From contig JAFGLN010000031.1 of NCBI GenBank assembly GCA_016928025.1, positions 1-64,000 of the forward strand: DNA of 64,000 nucleotides, read 5' to 3'. Source of the DNA: Deltaproteobacteria bacterium (GTDB lineage: Bacteria; Desulfobacterota; Syntrophia; Syntrophales; JAFGHS01). This document shows, in pieces, positions 25,107 to 34,272 of the stretch; the stretch's first letter is position 1, and every line of letters begins with the position of its first letter. A model generated the notes under the pieces. The model did not search any database. It was not told the origin of the DNA and saw only the letters and a program-made list of their open reading frames with translations. The position numbers and the translations under genes were made by a program.

Positions 25107-26342
25107 ATGACGGGAACAAAAAGACATCCTCAACCCCTTGATCACCTCACGGTCATCGAAATCGGAAACAACATCTCCACGGCCTATGGTGCCAAGATGC
25201 TGGCCGATCAGGGGGCGGAGGTCATCAAAGTCGAAGATCCGCTGACGGCGGAAATGGACCGGACGGAAAGGATTTTGCCGGGTGATGAGAAAACCGGCTG
25301 CCTGTTTGCTTATATCAACTGCAACAAATTAGGTGTCCGTTTAAACCTGGAGACCGAGAAGGGACAGAAGGTCCTGGCTGATCTGGTCCGCAAGGCGGAT
25401 ATCCTGGTGGAAGGAAACCGGCCTTCCAGAGCGAAAGAGCTGGGACTGGATTATGAGACACTCTCAAAAATCAATCCACGGCTCCTGGTTGCTTCGATTA
25501 CGCCTTTCGGGCAGACAGGGCCTTATTGCGAATATAACGCCTATGCCATCACAGTGAGTGCCGCCGGCGCTTCCAGCGTGTGCATCGGAGAACCCGGACG
25601 AACGCCGCTGCCGCTACCTCTTTCTCAAGTTCATTTTCAGAGTGCCGCCATGGCGGCGACGGCCCTGCTGGGTGGCATTCTGGCCCGGGAATTCACGGGC
25701 CGGGGGCAGCATATCGATATCAGCGAGGCGGAAGTCTGGATCACCCACTTTACGGGGCATGCCGTGATTGCCTATGTCTTTCACAATAGACGCCGCATCC
25801 GGTCAGGTCACAAGACCCAGGCCCTTTTCCCGAATGGGATTTTTCACTGCAAAGACGGCTATATATCCTTGCTGGCCATGCGCGGCGAACAATGGAAGGC
25901 GTATCTCAATATTCTGGGTGAAGGGAAAATGCCGGACTGGTACGCGAATGATGAGAGATTCACAAGGACCAGTTTCCGGGAGCTTAACGTCAAATATGGC
26001 GATGAGTTGGAAGTCCTCATGGAAAAATGGCTGATGACCAAAACAAAAAATGAGATCTTCGAACTGGGCCGGATCAATCATGTTGCTTTGGCCCCGGTCA
26101 GAGATATTCGAGAAGTGCTGGAGGATCCCCATCTCAACGATAGAAAATATTTTGTGGATGTCGATGATCCCCAGTTCGGCAGGCTGAAATATCCCCAGTC
26201 GGCGCTCCGGTTTTCCCAGACGCCCTCCGCTGTTTACCGGCCGGCGCCGACATTGGGGGAGCACAATGAAGAAATTTTTTGCAAACGCCTCGGCTACACC
26301 AAAGAATATGTCAATGAACTTGCCGAATGCGGCGTGATTTAG
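25107..26342 (+). CDS. CaiB/BaiF CoA-transferase, degenerate subunit of pair 2 (Asp to His)
   Basis: 411 residues of the class III family (TVIEIGNNISTAYGAKMLAD, VEGNRPSRAKELGLDYETL, GRGQHIDISEAEVWI, LGEHNEEIFCKRLG). In the nucleophile segment HFQSAAMAATALL the Asp is replaced by His176 (codon 25632-25634). AAGGAG precedes the ATG. The Asp-bearing partner begins 18 bp after its stop. It resembles the degenerate subunits at 16612 and 33060 in its C-terminal wording. Confidence 0.92.
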   Translation: MTGTKRHPQPLDHLTVIEIGNNISTAYGAKMLADQGAEVIKVEDPLTAEMDRTERILPGDEKTGCLFAYINCNKLGVRLNLETEKGQKVLADLVRKADILVEGNRPSRAKELGLDYETLSKINPRLLVASITPFGQTGPYCEYNAYAITVSAAGASSVCIGEPGRTPLPLPLSQVHFQSAAMAATALLGGILAREFTGRGQHIDISEAEVWITHFTGHAVIAYVFHNRRRIRSGHKTQALFPNGIFHCKDGYISLLAMRGEQWKAYLNILGEGKMPDWYANDERFTRTSFRELNVKYGDELEVLMEKWLMTKTKNEIFELGRINHVALAPVRDIREVLEDPHLNDRKYFVDVDDPQFGRLKYPQSALRFSQTPSAVYRPAPTLGEHNEEIFCKRLGYTKEYVNELAECGVI

Positions 26343-26360
26343 GGAGGGAGATTTCAGCAG

Positions 26361-27608
26361 ATGGATAAAAGCAAATATCCTTTAAGCGGTATCCGGGTCC
26401 TCGACTTTGGATGGGTCGCCGCCGGCCCTTCGGCCACGAAAATACTGGCGGACATGGGCGCGGAGGTCATTAAGGTCGAATCCCGCAAGCGGCCCGATAC
26501 GACACGGTTTACGCCGGACAATATCGAGCGGTCGCCGGAGACGGACCCGGCCTTTCACAGCCTCAACCGCAATAAGCTGGGTATTACCATCGACATGACC
26601 AAACCGGAGGGATGTGAACTTTTGAGAAAGCTTGCCGCCAAGACTGATATCGTCCTGGAGAATTTCTTTCCCGGTGTCATGAAAAAGTTCGGTCTCGATT
26701 ATGAATCCCTGCGCAAAGTGAAACCGGATATCATCATGGTTTCCATGCCCGGTTTAGGCAACTGGGGGCCTCAAGCCGAGACGCCGTCCTATGCGCCGGG
26801 GCTTGCCGCTCTGTCCGGGCTGGAGAGCATGGTCGGATACAAAGGGGAGCGGGCTTTAGGCCTGCAGCAGCCCTATTCGGATTACAATGCGGGAACCAAT
26901 TCCGCCTTTGCCGCCCTGGCGGCCCTGATTCATCGGAATCGCACGGGGGAAGGACAAAATATTGAAGTGGCGCAGATTGAAGCCCTCGTCGCCTGCATCG
27001 GCGAAGCCGTTCTGGATTATCAGGTAACAGGTAAAGTGCCCGGTCTGGAGGGAAACCGCCACGGCCGGATGGCGCCCTACAACAACTACCTTTGCGACGG
27101 CGACGATAAATGGGTGTCCATTGCCGTGAGGACCGATGAGGAATGGAAAAATCTGGTCGAGGTGATGGCGGATGAACCTCGCCTTAAGAATGAGAAATTC
27201 GCCGCCATGGACGGACGAATGGCCAACCAGGATGAATTGGACGTTGTCATTTCGGACTGGACCATCAGCCGCTCAGCCGAAGAGATCACCGAGATGCTTC
27301 AGGAAAAGGGCGTGGCGGCTTTTCCCTGTATGGACATCGGCGATTGTTTTCTCGACCCGCATTTTCAGGATCGGGAGGTCTTCATTCCCTTGGAGCATCC
27401 CGTCTCCGGCGATGAGTTTATCGCCAATCTGTCCTGGAAAATGAGTGAAACGAACGGCGGCGTCTATCGGTCCGCACCGCTCTGGGGACAGCATAACCAC
27501 TATGTTTTCGGCGAAGTGCTGGGCTTGTCGCAGGAAGAGATTGCCAGGCTGGAAGATGCGGAGGTGATCCAAAAATTTCAGGAACCGGAGAGAAAGAATA
27601 AGGGATAG
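26361..27608 (+). CDS. CaiB/BaiF CoA-transferase, catalytic subunit of pair 2
   Basis: 415 residues (RVLDFGWVAAGPSATKILAD, VLENFFPGVMKKFGLDYESL, GEGQNIEVAQIEALV, WGQHNHYVFGEVLG). The nucleophile segment PYSDYNAGTNSAFAALAAL keeps the Asp at residue 174 (codon 26880-26882). It is most like the catalytic member of pair 3 (34273-35505). AGGGAGGGAG precedes the ATG. The partner is the preceding Asp-less gene. Confidence 0.93.
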   Translation: MDKSKYPLSGIRVLDFGWVAAGPSATKILADMGAEVIKVESRKRPDTTRFTPDNIERSPETDPAFHSLNRNKLGITIDMTKPEGCELLRKLAAKTDIVLENFFPGVMKKFGLDYESLRKVKPDIIMVSMPGLGNWGPQAETPSYAPGLAALSGLESMVGYKGERALGLQQPYSDYNAGTNSAFAALAALIHRNRTGEGQNIEVAQIEALVACIGEAVLDYQVTGKVPGLEGNRHGRMAPYNNYLCDGDDKWVSIAVRTDEEWKNLVEVMADEPRLKNEKFAAMDGRMANQDELDVVISDWTISRSAEEITEMLQEKGVAAFPCMDIGDCFLDPHFQDREVFIPLEHPVSGDEFIANLSWKMSETNGGVYRSAPLWGQHNHYVFGEVLGLSQEEIARLEDAEVIQKFQEPERKNKG

Positions 27609-27616
27609 GTAAAGTC

Positions 27617-28801
27617 ATGACTCCACTCGCTTTAAACGGCATCAAAATCATCGATATCGGCTATTACCTTCCGGCGGCTTATTGTACACAAATGCTGGGA
27701 GATATGGGTGCTGATGTGATCAAGATTGAGGAGCCCATTACGGCCAGGCATCGTCGCGGCGGTGCCGGGGTGTCTGCTGCGCCGGGAGAAGGTGCGGAAA
27801 AGAAATCAGCCTATGACTTTTTCAACCGCAACAAAAAGAGTGTGATCCTCGATATGAAATCAAAAGAGGCACTGGACATCTTTCACCACCTCGCCGGCCA
27901 GGCCGATGTCATGATCGAAAACATGCGTCCCGGCGTCGTTAAACGTTTGGGCATCGATTATGATGCCCTCAAAGTGATCCATCCGCGCCTGATCTATTGC
28001 TCCATTTCCGGCTTTGGTCAGGACAGCCCTTACAAAAATCTGGCCGGCCACGATCCCAATTACTGTTCCATTGCCGGCGCCCAGATGCTGAACCTTGACC
28101 GCGATAAAAAGCCCATTCGCTTCGGTGTGCCCCTCGGTGATATCGGCACGGCCTTACATGCGGCGATCGGTATTCTGCTGGCCGTCATTGCCCGCGGCCA
28201 TACGGGCCGGGGCCAGTATATCGATACATCCATGACGGACAGCGTCTTTTCCTTTGTCAGCAGAAGCCTGAGGGGCTGGATTAATCCCGATCTCTGGCCG
28301 GGAACAGAGTATGAGGAGGTGGTTTTGGGACCTCTGGAAGTTAAGAACGGCCAATTTATTACTGTTGGCAATATTGAACCTTACTTCTGGGAGCGTTTCT
28401 GCAAGGCCGTTGGCCGGGAGGATTTTATTCCCTTCAAAAACGCCAAGGGCGAAAAAGGGGAGGTAATGACATCCGAGATCAAGAGAATTCTTCTGACGAA
28501 AACGAGAGATGAATGGGTCGATATTTTAACCAGGGCCGATACGGCCATAGCGCCCGTCTTGGAAGCCGGAGAGGTTTTGAACGATCCCCATATTCAGGCA
28601 AGGCAGCTGGTGCTGGATCTGGACCATCCGACACAGGGCAAAGTCAAACATATCGGTTTTCCCATTAAGCTGTCCGATACGCCGGGGCAGGTTCGCAGTT
28701 TCGCGCCTTTTGCCGGCCAGCATACGGAAGAAGTCCTCCGAAGCCTGGGATACAGTGAAGATGAAATAAAAATGCTAAAAGAAAAGGGAATTATTCAATA
28801 G
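27617..28801 (+). CDS. CaiB/BaiF CoA-transferase, single catalytic gene
   Basis: 394 residues (IKIIDIGYYLPAAYCTQMLGD, MIENMRPGVVKRLGIDYDAL, GRGQYIDTSMTDSVF, GQHTEEVLRSLGYSEDEI). The nucleophile Asp175 is in PLGDIGTALHAAIGILLA (codon 28139-28141). Unlike the paired genes it has no Asp-less neighbour of its own and looks like an ordinary homodimeric enzyme. It begins eight bases after the previous stop, within one operon. Confidence 0.93.
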   Translation: MTPLALNGIKIIDIGYYLPAAYCTQMLGDMGADVIKIEEPITARHRRGGAGVSAAPGEGAEKKSAYDFFNRNKKSVILDMKSKEALDIFHHLAGQADVMIENMRPGVVKRLGIDYDALKVIHPRLIYCSISGFGQDSPYKNLAGHDPNYCSIAGAQMLNLDRDKKPIRFGVPLGDIGTALHAAIGILLAVIARGHTGRGQYIDTSMTDSVFSFVSRSLRGWINPDLWPGTEYEEVVLGPLEVKNGQFITVGNIEPYFWERFCKAVGREDFIPFKNAKGEKGEVMTSEIKRILLTKTRDEWVDILTRADTAIAPVLEAGEVLNDPHIQARQLVLDLDHPTQGKVKHIGFPIKLSDTPGQVRSFAPFAGQHTEEVLRSLGYSEDEIKMLKEKGIIQ

Positions 28802-28835
28802 TTGATATGATGAATAGAAGAAAAAAAAAGAGATG

Positions 28836-29043
28836 CAGCGTTTGGAGCCCTGCGCCGCTCAAGAATCTTTTCTCGACTCTGCAGCTGCTCGCTGCACTGC
28901 CGGGACGACAACTCGTGCCTGACGGCGCTCAGACATTCGTCCCGTCGGTCGTTACGCTGCGCGCGCAGGGGGCGGGGACAGTTTTCAAAACTGTCCCCAT
29001 ACATTCGATTCGCGGCTTTGAGCTCCTGCACGCCGTTACAACT
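28836..29043. repeat. Long-hairpin repeat, family B, copy B1
   Basis: About 200 bp that folds on itself. Outer arms TTTGGAGCCCTGCGCCGC and GATTCGCGGCTTTGAGCTC, middle arms around GAATCTTTTCTCGA, and inner arms GCCGGGACG / CGTCCCGTCGG are inverse copies. It carries an extra perfect 25-bp palindrome (28974-28998) built on GGGGACAGTTTT. It fills most of the 316-bp gap before the MaoC-like gene. Other copies: 30804, 32809, 35881, 47404, 49071 (deleted) and 50852. Confidence 0.85.
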
Positions 29044-29117
29044 TTGACGTTCCACACAAACATTAGCAACATCTTAGAACGATCATATTTATAAGGAATA
29101 TAACGGGAGGAAACATC

Positions 29118-30284
29118 ATGGCAGAAAAAAAGACAAAACTCGCTGAAGGAAAGATCACCGAAGAGGCTCTCGACCAGCTGCGCAGCCGGATCGGGATGAA
29201 GCTGCGCATCCATCCCGACAGCGGCAACCGTAACATATCGGAAGAAACCATCCGGAAGTTCGTCAACGGCACCGGCGACATCAATCCCCTCTACCGGGAC
29301 CCCGAATATGCCAAGAAGACCCGCTACGGCAAACTGGTTGCTCCGCCTTCCTGGTTGTACAGCGTTTTTCAGATGGGCGTCATGCATGGCCTGGCCGGTG
29401 TTCATGGCTGGCATTCCGGCGACGACTGGGAATTTTATAAGCCTCTCCTGGATGGCGACCGGATCAAACCGGAAGCGATATTCAAGGGCTTTGAGGAAAC
29501 GAAGAGCGGCTTTTCCGACAGGATGATCAAAGTTTATCAGGACAGGCTCTATTATAACCAGCGGGATGAGCTGGTGGCAAAGGCTCTCGGCTGGACCTTC
29601 AAGGCCGAGCAGAGCAACGTCCGGAAAAAGGGGAAGTATGCCAAACTGGAGTTGCCCCATCCTTGGACGGACGAGGAGCGCGACGAGATCGACGATCAGA
29701 TTATGGCGATGAAGATCCGGGGGCCTGAAGTCCTGTATTTTGAGGATGTCAATATCGGCGATGAAGTGCCCCAGGTCATCAAAGGCCCCATCGGTATCAC
29801 CGATGAAGCGGCCTTCTACGGTGGAACCTCCGGCCGGTTGATGGCCCATGAAGCGGCGTTGGCCGGTTATAAAAAGCACCCGGCCTGGGGCTTCCGTGCA
29901 GGCGATACGACGGCCTGGGAACCCCGAGCAGCAGTCCATTGGCTGATTGAAGCGGCACAGGGCGCCGGTCTTCCCTACATGTACGAGATCGGCATGGAGC
30001 GAAATTCCTGGACCATCCAGATGTTCACTAGCTGGATCGGCGACGAGGGATGGCTGAAGAACTGTTACGCAGAATACCGCGCGTTCATCTACCTGGGAGA
30101 TGTGGCCTTCATCAAAGGTACGGTTACCAAGAAGTATGACGACGAAAACGGCGAGCCTTGCGTGGACGTGGAGATTCTAGGTACCAATCAGCGGAAAGAA
30201 ACCATCGTGAAAGGCCATGGGACGGTCATTCTGCCGTCGAGGGAGAAGAAGACATGGCCTTTGGAGTCGCGGTTGGCGAAATAG
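29118..30284 (+). CDS. MaoC-like double-hotdog acyl-CoA dehydratase homolog
   Basis: 388 residues. The N-terminal half is a hotdog dehydratase domain with GDINPLYRDPEYAKKTRYGKLVAPPSW. The (R)-hydratase motif is DxNPxH, and here the His is Tyr (DINPLY), so the catalytic pair is incomplete in this half. The C-terminal half (from about 200) is a second hotdog-like region with VNIGDEVPQVIKGPI but no obvious DxNPxH. The function could be hydration by a modified mechanism or a non-hydratase role. GGGAGGAAAC precedes the ATG. Confidence 0.82.
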   Translation: MAEKKTKLAEGKITEEALDQLRSRIGMKLRIHPDSGNRNISEETIRKFVNGTGDINPLYRDPEYAKKTRYGKLVAPPSWLYSVFQMGVMHGLAGVHGWHSGDDWEFYKPLLDGDRIKPEAIFKGFEETKSGFSDRMIKVYQDRLYYNQRDELVAKALGWTFKAEQSNVRKKGKYAKLELPHPWTDEERDEIDDQIMAMKIRGPEVLYFEDVNIGDEVPQVIKGPIGITDEAAFYGGTSGRLMAHEAALAGYKKHPAWGFRAGDTTAWEPRAAVHWLIEAAQGAGLPYMYEIGMERNSWTIQMFTSWIGDEGWLKNCYAEYRAFIYLGDVAFIKGTVTKKYDDENGEPCVDVEILGTNQRKETIVKGHGTVILPSREKKTWPLESRLAK

Positions 30285-30296
30285 GGAAGTGATTGC

Positions 30297-30500
30297 TTCG
30301 GAATCCATTTCGCTTGCCTGGAATTTTTTCGAGCAAATCTAAGGCTTGCTCCCGGCGATTTCAAAACGCGCCTTCGGCTCGGACAGTTGAAATCGCTGGT
30401 CTGGAGTTTATCCCGAACTTGATTCGGGGCTTTGCCTTGATTTGCGGACGAAAAAATTCCAATGGCCGCGCCATGGATTTCCTTCGCAACCATTTTCTTT
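30297..30500. repeat. Long-hairpin repeat, family C, copy C1
   Basis: About 200 bp whose ends are inverse copies: GGAATCCATTTCGC, TGGAATTTTTTCGAGCAAAT on the left; ATTTGCGGACGAAAAAATTCC, then GGCCGCGCCATGGATTTCC on the right (each arm interrupted by mismatches). The second copy is at 35513-35698. Both follow genes directly and precede a family B copy. No gene is present. Confidence 0.75.
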
Positions 30501-30529
30501 TCCAATTGTTTCATAATTAATTAGCGCGC

Positions 30530-30790
30530 CTTGCCTGCGGTGCTTTTTACGAAGCCGCAGTTACGGTCTCCGTTCTTTGATGTGAATTATTATTCTTGTC
30601 ATTCTGGCGAATAGACTGTGTCGTAATGGCAAAAAGTGCCTTTTGAGCAGTCACCCCGGCGAAAGCCGGGGTCCAGTAGGTATTAGTAAATCCTGGATTC
30701 CGTGTCGCGCTTTGCTTGCACGGAATGACAAGAAAAACGAATTGTGACATAGCTTTGAAAACCGGAATCCAGGAAAAAGATAAAGAATAT
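30530..30790. repeat. Family F fragment plus GAAA-loop hairpin repeat
   Basis: This part of the 732-bp gap contains the family F right arm (GCGCCTTGCCTGCGG then CTTTTTACGAAG) and a CCCCGGC-GAAA-GCCGGGG hairpin at 30654-30671 within a GTCCAG...CTGGATTCCG repeat that ends near 30733. Related CCGGAATCC sequence is at about 51685-51775. No gene is seen. Confidence 0.5.
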
Positions 30791-30803
30791 TTTGCCAATA
30801 GTA

Positions 30804-30988
30804 GGCGGCCTGCAGGAGCACGGAGACGCGAATCGAAGATTTTTCCGGGGCCCTTCTGCGCGCGCAGCGGAACGACCGACGGGACGCATGTCTGAGCGCG
30901 GTAAGCGCGAGTTGGCGTCCCGTCAGTGGAGCGAGCAGCTGCAGGGTCGGAAAAAGATTCTGAGCGGCGGAGTGCTCCGAATGATGCC
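30804..30988. repeat. Long-hairpin repeat, family B, copy B2 (opposite orientation)
   Basis: Same element as B1, inverted, without the 25-bp inner palindrome: at that place it has TTTTTCCGGGGCCC. It ends about 28 bp before the ATG of the second IpdAB-like gene. Confidence 0.85.
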
Positions 30989-31016
30989 AATATTTTAAAG
31001 AGGGAAACCATTGACC

Positions 31017-32783
31017 ATGAGTACCGAAATGATTGACGTCATCCGGCGGAATTTTGATCTGGATCTGGCTGAGGGCGGGGAAGACAAAGTCGTCGACCTT
31101 CCCGACGCCGTCAGAAAGCACATCAAACCGGGGCAGGCAATACTCCTGGGCGAATTCGCCAATGCGGCGACGCGGGAGATAGCGCGGCAGTTCCGGGATA
31201 CCGATGCGGCTTTCACCATTATCAATGCCAGCCGGGACTATTTATCGGCCCTGGTTTACAACGGCCTGGTAAAAAAGCTCATCGGTGTGGCCTATATGCA
31301 CCTCTACCCCACTACCGGGCCGAACCGCCTCATTCAAAAGGCCTTCAACGAAGGGCGCATTGCGATCGAGGGATGGACGTCCATCAGTTTGCAGCAGCGG
31401 TTGATCGCGGGTGCCATGGATATGGAATGTATGGTGACCAAGTCCCTCCTCGGGTCCGATATGGTTGCGGACAATTCGAGTAGTCTCCATACATTCCAAT
31501 GTCCTTTTGAGAGCGGGAAGGAGTTGGCCCTGGTCAAAGCGATCAATCCCGATATTGCCGTTGTCCACGGCTGGTTTGCCGACCGGCAGGGTAACATCAT
31601 TATGGGATCGCCTTACTATATGGGAACGAGCACCTGGGGCGCCCGGGCCAGTAAGGAAGGGGTTGTGGCGACGGTGGAAAAAATCGTTTCGACGGAGTTC
31701 ATCCGGAAGCATTCCTGCCTGGTGTCCATTCCCAGCTATATGGTGAAATCGGTTTCCGAAGTCCCGTTCGGAGCCCATCCTCAGAGCATGAATACCCTAG
31801 GCCTCGGCATGGACGGATATACCAGTTATCGGCCGGACATCCCCTTCATCGGCGCATACCGGGACACCGTTTCGGACCCTGCCAAGTTGAAGGCCTGGAT
31901 GGACGAGTGGGTTTATAATTGCTCCAGCCAGGAAGACTATCTGGCAAAACTGGGACGTGAGCGGCTCGATGCATTGTCTTCAGGCATCGGCGAGGGTGAG
32001 GGGCAGATGGAACTGGCTAATCTTTTAAGCACCGTATCCTTCAGCCCCGAATACACAAAAAACGAATTGACCGTTGTGGCGGCGGCGAGAAAGATCGAGG
32101 AGATCGTCCTCCGGAAGGGTTATGTCAATTTCCTGCTCGGCGTCGGTTTCAGCGCCCTGGCCGGCTGGTCAGCATACTACCAGCTGAAAAAGCAAGACAT
32201 CCCCATTAAATTGTTGATCGGCACGGGGGTATACGGCTATTCGCCGCAGCCCGGCAATCCGTCCATCGGCGCGACGTCCAACATCGAAACGGGCTGCCTG
32301 ATGACCGATGCGTTCCAGAGCTACGGCACGTTCATCGGCGGATACAACAATCGCTGCTTGAGCGTCCTGGGGGCGGCGCAGGTCGACAAACACGGCAACG
32401 TCAACGCGACCAAGGTGAACGGCCAGTTTATCGCCGGCTCCGGGGGATCCAACGACGCGGTGAACGCACAAGAGGTCATGGTCATTTCCCGGCAGTCTCC
32501 CAAGCGTTATGTCGATCGCGTCGATTACATTACCTCTCCGGGGACGAGGGTCAAAACCCTCGTGTCCGACATGGGGGTTTTTGAGAAACTGGGCGACGAC
32601 AAAGAATTCACATTGACGGGCGTCCATGTTAGCGGGGCCGGTTTGGAGGAGAAGATCAAAACAGTTCGTGAGAACTGCGGCTGGGACCTGAAGGTTGCCG
32701 CCGATGTGAAGGAGATGGCCGCGCCGGATGTGGAAGAGCTGGCTATGATCCGGTGCTTTGATCCGGACAGGTTGTATAGATAA
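31017..32783 (+). CDS. Fused family I CoA-transferase-like protein without nucleophilic Glu (IpdAB-like), copy 2
   Basis: 588 residues, the same A+B fusion as 23357-25090 and clearly its paralog (VVHGWFADRQGNIIMG, GAAQVDKHGNVNATKV, GSGGSNDAV, YITSPGTRVKTLVSDMGVF). The catalytic-Glu position again holds Gly (residue 402 in LLIGTGVYGYSPQP). Two separately retained copies sharing the same loss point to a real function. The ATG at 31017 has GAGGGA about 12 bases upstream; a TTG at 31011 is in frame. It may act as a CoA-thioester ring hydrolase like IpdAB (inference). Confidence 0.88.
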   Translation: MSTEMIDVIRRNFDLDLAEGGEDKVVDLPDAVRKHIKPGQAILLGEFANAATREIARQFRDTDAAFTIINASRDYLSALVYNGLVKKLIGVAYMHLYPTTGPNRLIQKAFNEGRIAIEGWTSISLQQRLIAGAMDMECMVTKSLLGSDMVADNSSSLHTFQCPFESGKELALVKAINPDIAVVHGWFADRQGNIIMGSPYYMGTSTWGARASKEGVVATVEKIVSTEFIRKHSCLVSIPSYMVKSVSEVPFGAHPQSMNTLGLGMDGYTSYRPDIPFIGAYRDTVSDPAKLKAWMDEWVYNCSSQEDYLAKLGRERLDALSSGIGEGEGQMELANLLSTVSFSPEYTKNELTVVAAARKIEEIVLRKGYVNFLLGVGFSALAGWSAYYQLKKQDIPIKLLIGTGVYGYSPQPGNPSIGATSNIETGCLMTDAFQSYGTFIGGYNNRCLSVLGAAQVDKHGNVNATKVNGQFIAGSGGSNDAVNAQEVMVISRQSPKRYVDRVDYITSPGTRVKTLVSDMGVFEKLGDDKEFTLTGVHVSGAGLEEKIKTVRENCGWDLKVAADVKEMAAPDVEELAMIRCFDPDRLYR

Positions 32784-32808
32784 AAGAAGGATAATGAGGA
32801 AGAAGTCA

Positions 32809-32994
32809 GGCATTTGAAGCCCTTCGCCGCTCAAGAATCTTTTCTCGACCCTGCAGCTGCTCGCTGTACTGCCGGGACGACAACTCGCGCCTTCGGCTCT
32901 CAAACATTCGTCCCGTCATACGTTCCGCTGCGCGCGCAGGGTGCGGGGACAGTTTTCAAAACTGTCCCCATACATTCGGGCTCCCGCTGCTGCT
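32809..32994. repeat. Long-hairpin repeat, family B, copy B3
   Basis: Same orientation as B1 and also carrying the 25-bp palindrome (32945-32969). It lies between the IpdAB-like copy 2 and CoA-transferase pair 3 and fills most of that gap. Confidence 0.85.
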
Positions 32995-33059
32995 CAATGA
33001 TGTATTTTTTCATGTATGAGCCTATGCAGCGAGAAATGAAAAAGGATTGGACATAATTT

Positions 33060-34271
33060 ATGACAAAAAAAGCCTTGAGTGGACTGAAAATCGTTGAATA
33101 CGGCCATTTCATTTCGGCGCCGTATTGCACGAAACTGATGGCCGATCTGGGTGCTGAAGTCATCAAGATTGAAAATCCCGCTGAGGGCGGCGATGAATCG
33201 AGACGCCACGGCCCTTTCCCCGGCGATGTACCGCATCCGGAGAAGAGCGGTCTGTTTCTGTGGCTTAATGCCAACAAAAAGGGCATTGCTCTGGATATTA
33301 CATCGGACGCGGGACGGGATGTTTTTTGCAAACTGCTGAATGATGCAGATGTTTTTGTGGCCAATTATCCGCCCAGCGAGACGGAGGAATTAGGCATCGA
33401 TTACGAAGCACTTTCCGGGATTAATCCGCAGCTCGTTGTCACGAGCATCTCGCCATTCGGCCAGTGGGGACCCTACCGGGATTATAAAGCTTATGAATTG
33501 AACTGTCAGGCGGCCGGAGGCGTCAGTGTGGCGTCCGGTGATCCGGAAAGAGCGCCGCTCGTTTTGCCTTTATTCCAGAGCTACTATCAGGCCGGTGCCG
33601 CCGCGGCCGGGGCGACGCTCACGGCGTTGCTTGCCCGCGACAGAATCGGCCGCGGTCAGCACATCGAGATCTCGGAGGTGGAAGTATCGGCCAACAACCT
33701 CGTGGGGCAGCATTTAACCACCTACATCTACCGCGGCCTCACCGGAATCAGGAAAGGTCATCAAGGCGGCTATTTCAACTATCCCACCTGCTGTCTGCCG
33801 TGCAAAGACGGCTATATCTGTCTTGTTGCCCCGCAGGTCGCCCAGTGGAAACGATTCATTGAACTCATGGGAACTCCCGAGTGGTCGAAAAACCCGCGCT
33901 ACCGCGACCGCCGCGAAATGGCGGAATCCTATCCCGAGGAGGTAGACGCCCTCCTGATTGACTGGTTAAAGGACTATACGAAGGAAGAAATTTTTGCCCT
34001 GTGCATGGAGCATCATATCCCCTTCAGTCCGGTCAGAACCGTTGATGAAGTCGCTCATGATAAGCAGCTTGAAGCGCGACGCTTTTTTGTCGAAATCGAT
34101 CATCCTGTCGCGGGGAAATTGAAATATCCCGGCACAGGTTATGAGTTATCCAAGACGCCCGTGAAAATCGAATGCGCAGCGCCCCGTCTGGGCGAACACA
34201 ACCGGGAGATCATGGGCGAACGTCTGGGATATTCCGATGAAGACATCGAACGAATCATAAAGGAGCAATGA
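33060..34271 (+). CDS. CaiB/BaiF CoA-transferase, degenerate subunit of pair 3 (Asp to Tyr)
   Basis: 403 residues (LKIVEYGHFISAPYCTKLMADL, FVANYPPSETEELGIDYEAL, GRGQHIEISEVEVSA, LGEHNREIMGERLG). The nucleophile segment is SYYQAGAAAAGATLTALL; Tyr175 (codon 33582-33584) stands where the Asp should be. Its stop codon is one base before the ATG of the Asp-bearing partner, so the two are translationally coupled. That is strong support for a stable two-subunit enzyme. Confidence 0.93.
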   Translation: MTKKALSGLKIVEYGHFISAPYCTKLMADLGAEVIKIENPAEGGDESRRHGPFPGDVPHPEKSGLFLWLNANKKGIALDITSDAGRDVFCKLLNDADVFVANYPPSETEELGIDYEALSGINPQLVVTSISPFGQWGPYRDYKAYELNCQAAGGVSVASGDPERAPLVLPLFQSYYQAGAAAAGATLTALLARDRIGRGQHIEISEVEVSANNLVGQHLTTYIYRGLTGIRKGHQGGYFNYPTCCLPCKDGYICLVAPQVAQWKRFIELMGTPEWSKNPRYRDRREMAESYPEEVDALLIDWLKDYTKEEIFALCMEHHIPFSPVRTVDEVAHDKQLEARRFFVEIDHPVAGKLKYPGTGYELSKTPVKIECAAPRLGEHNREIMGERLGYSDEDIERIIKEQ

Positions 34272-34272
34272 C

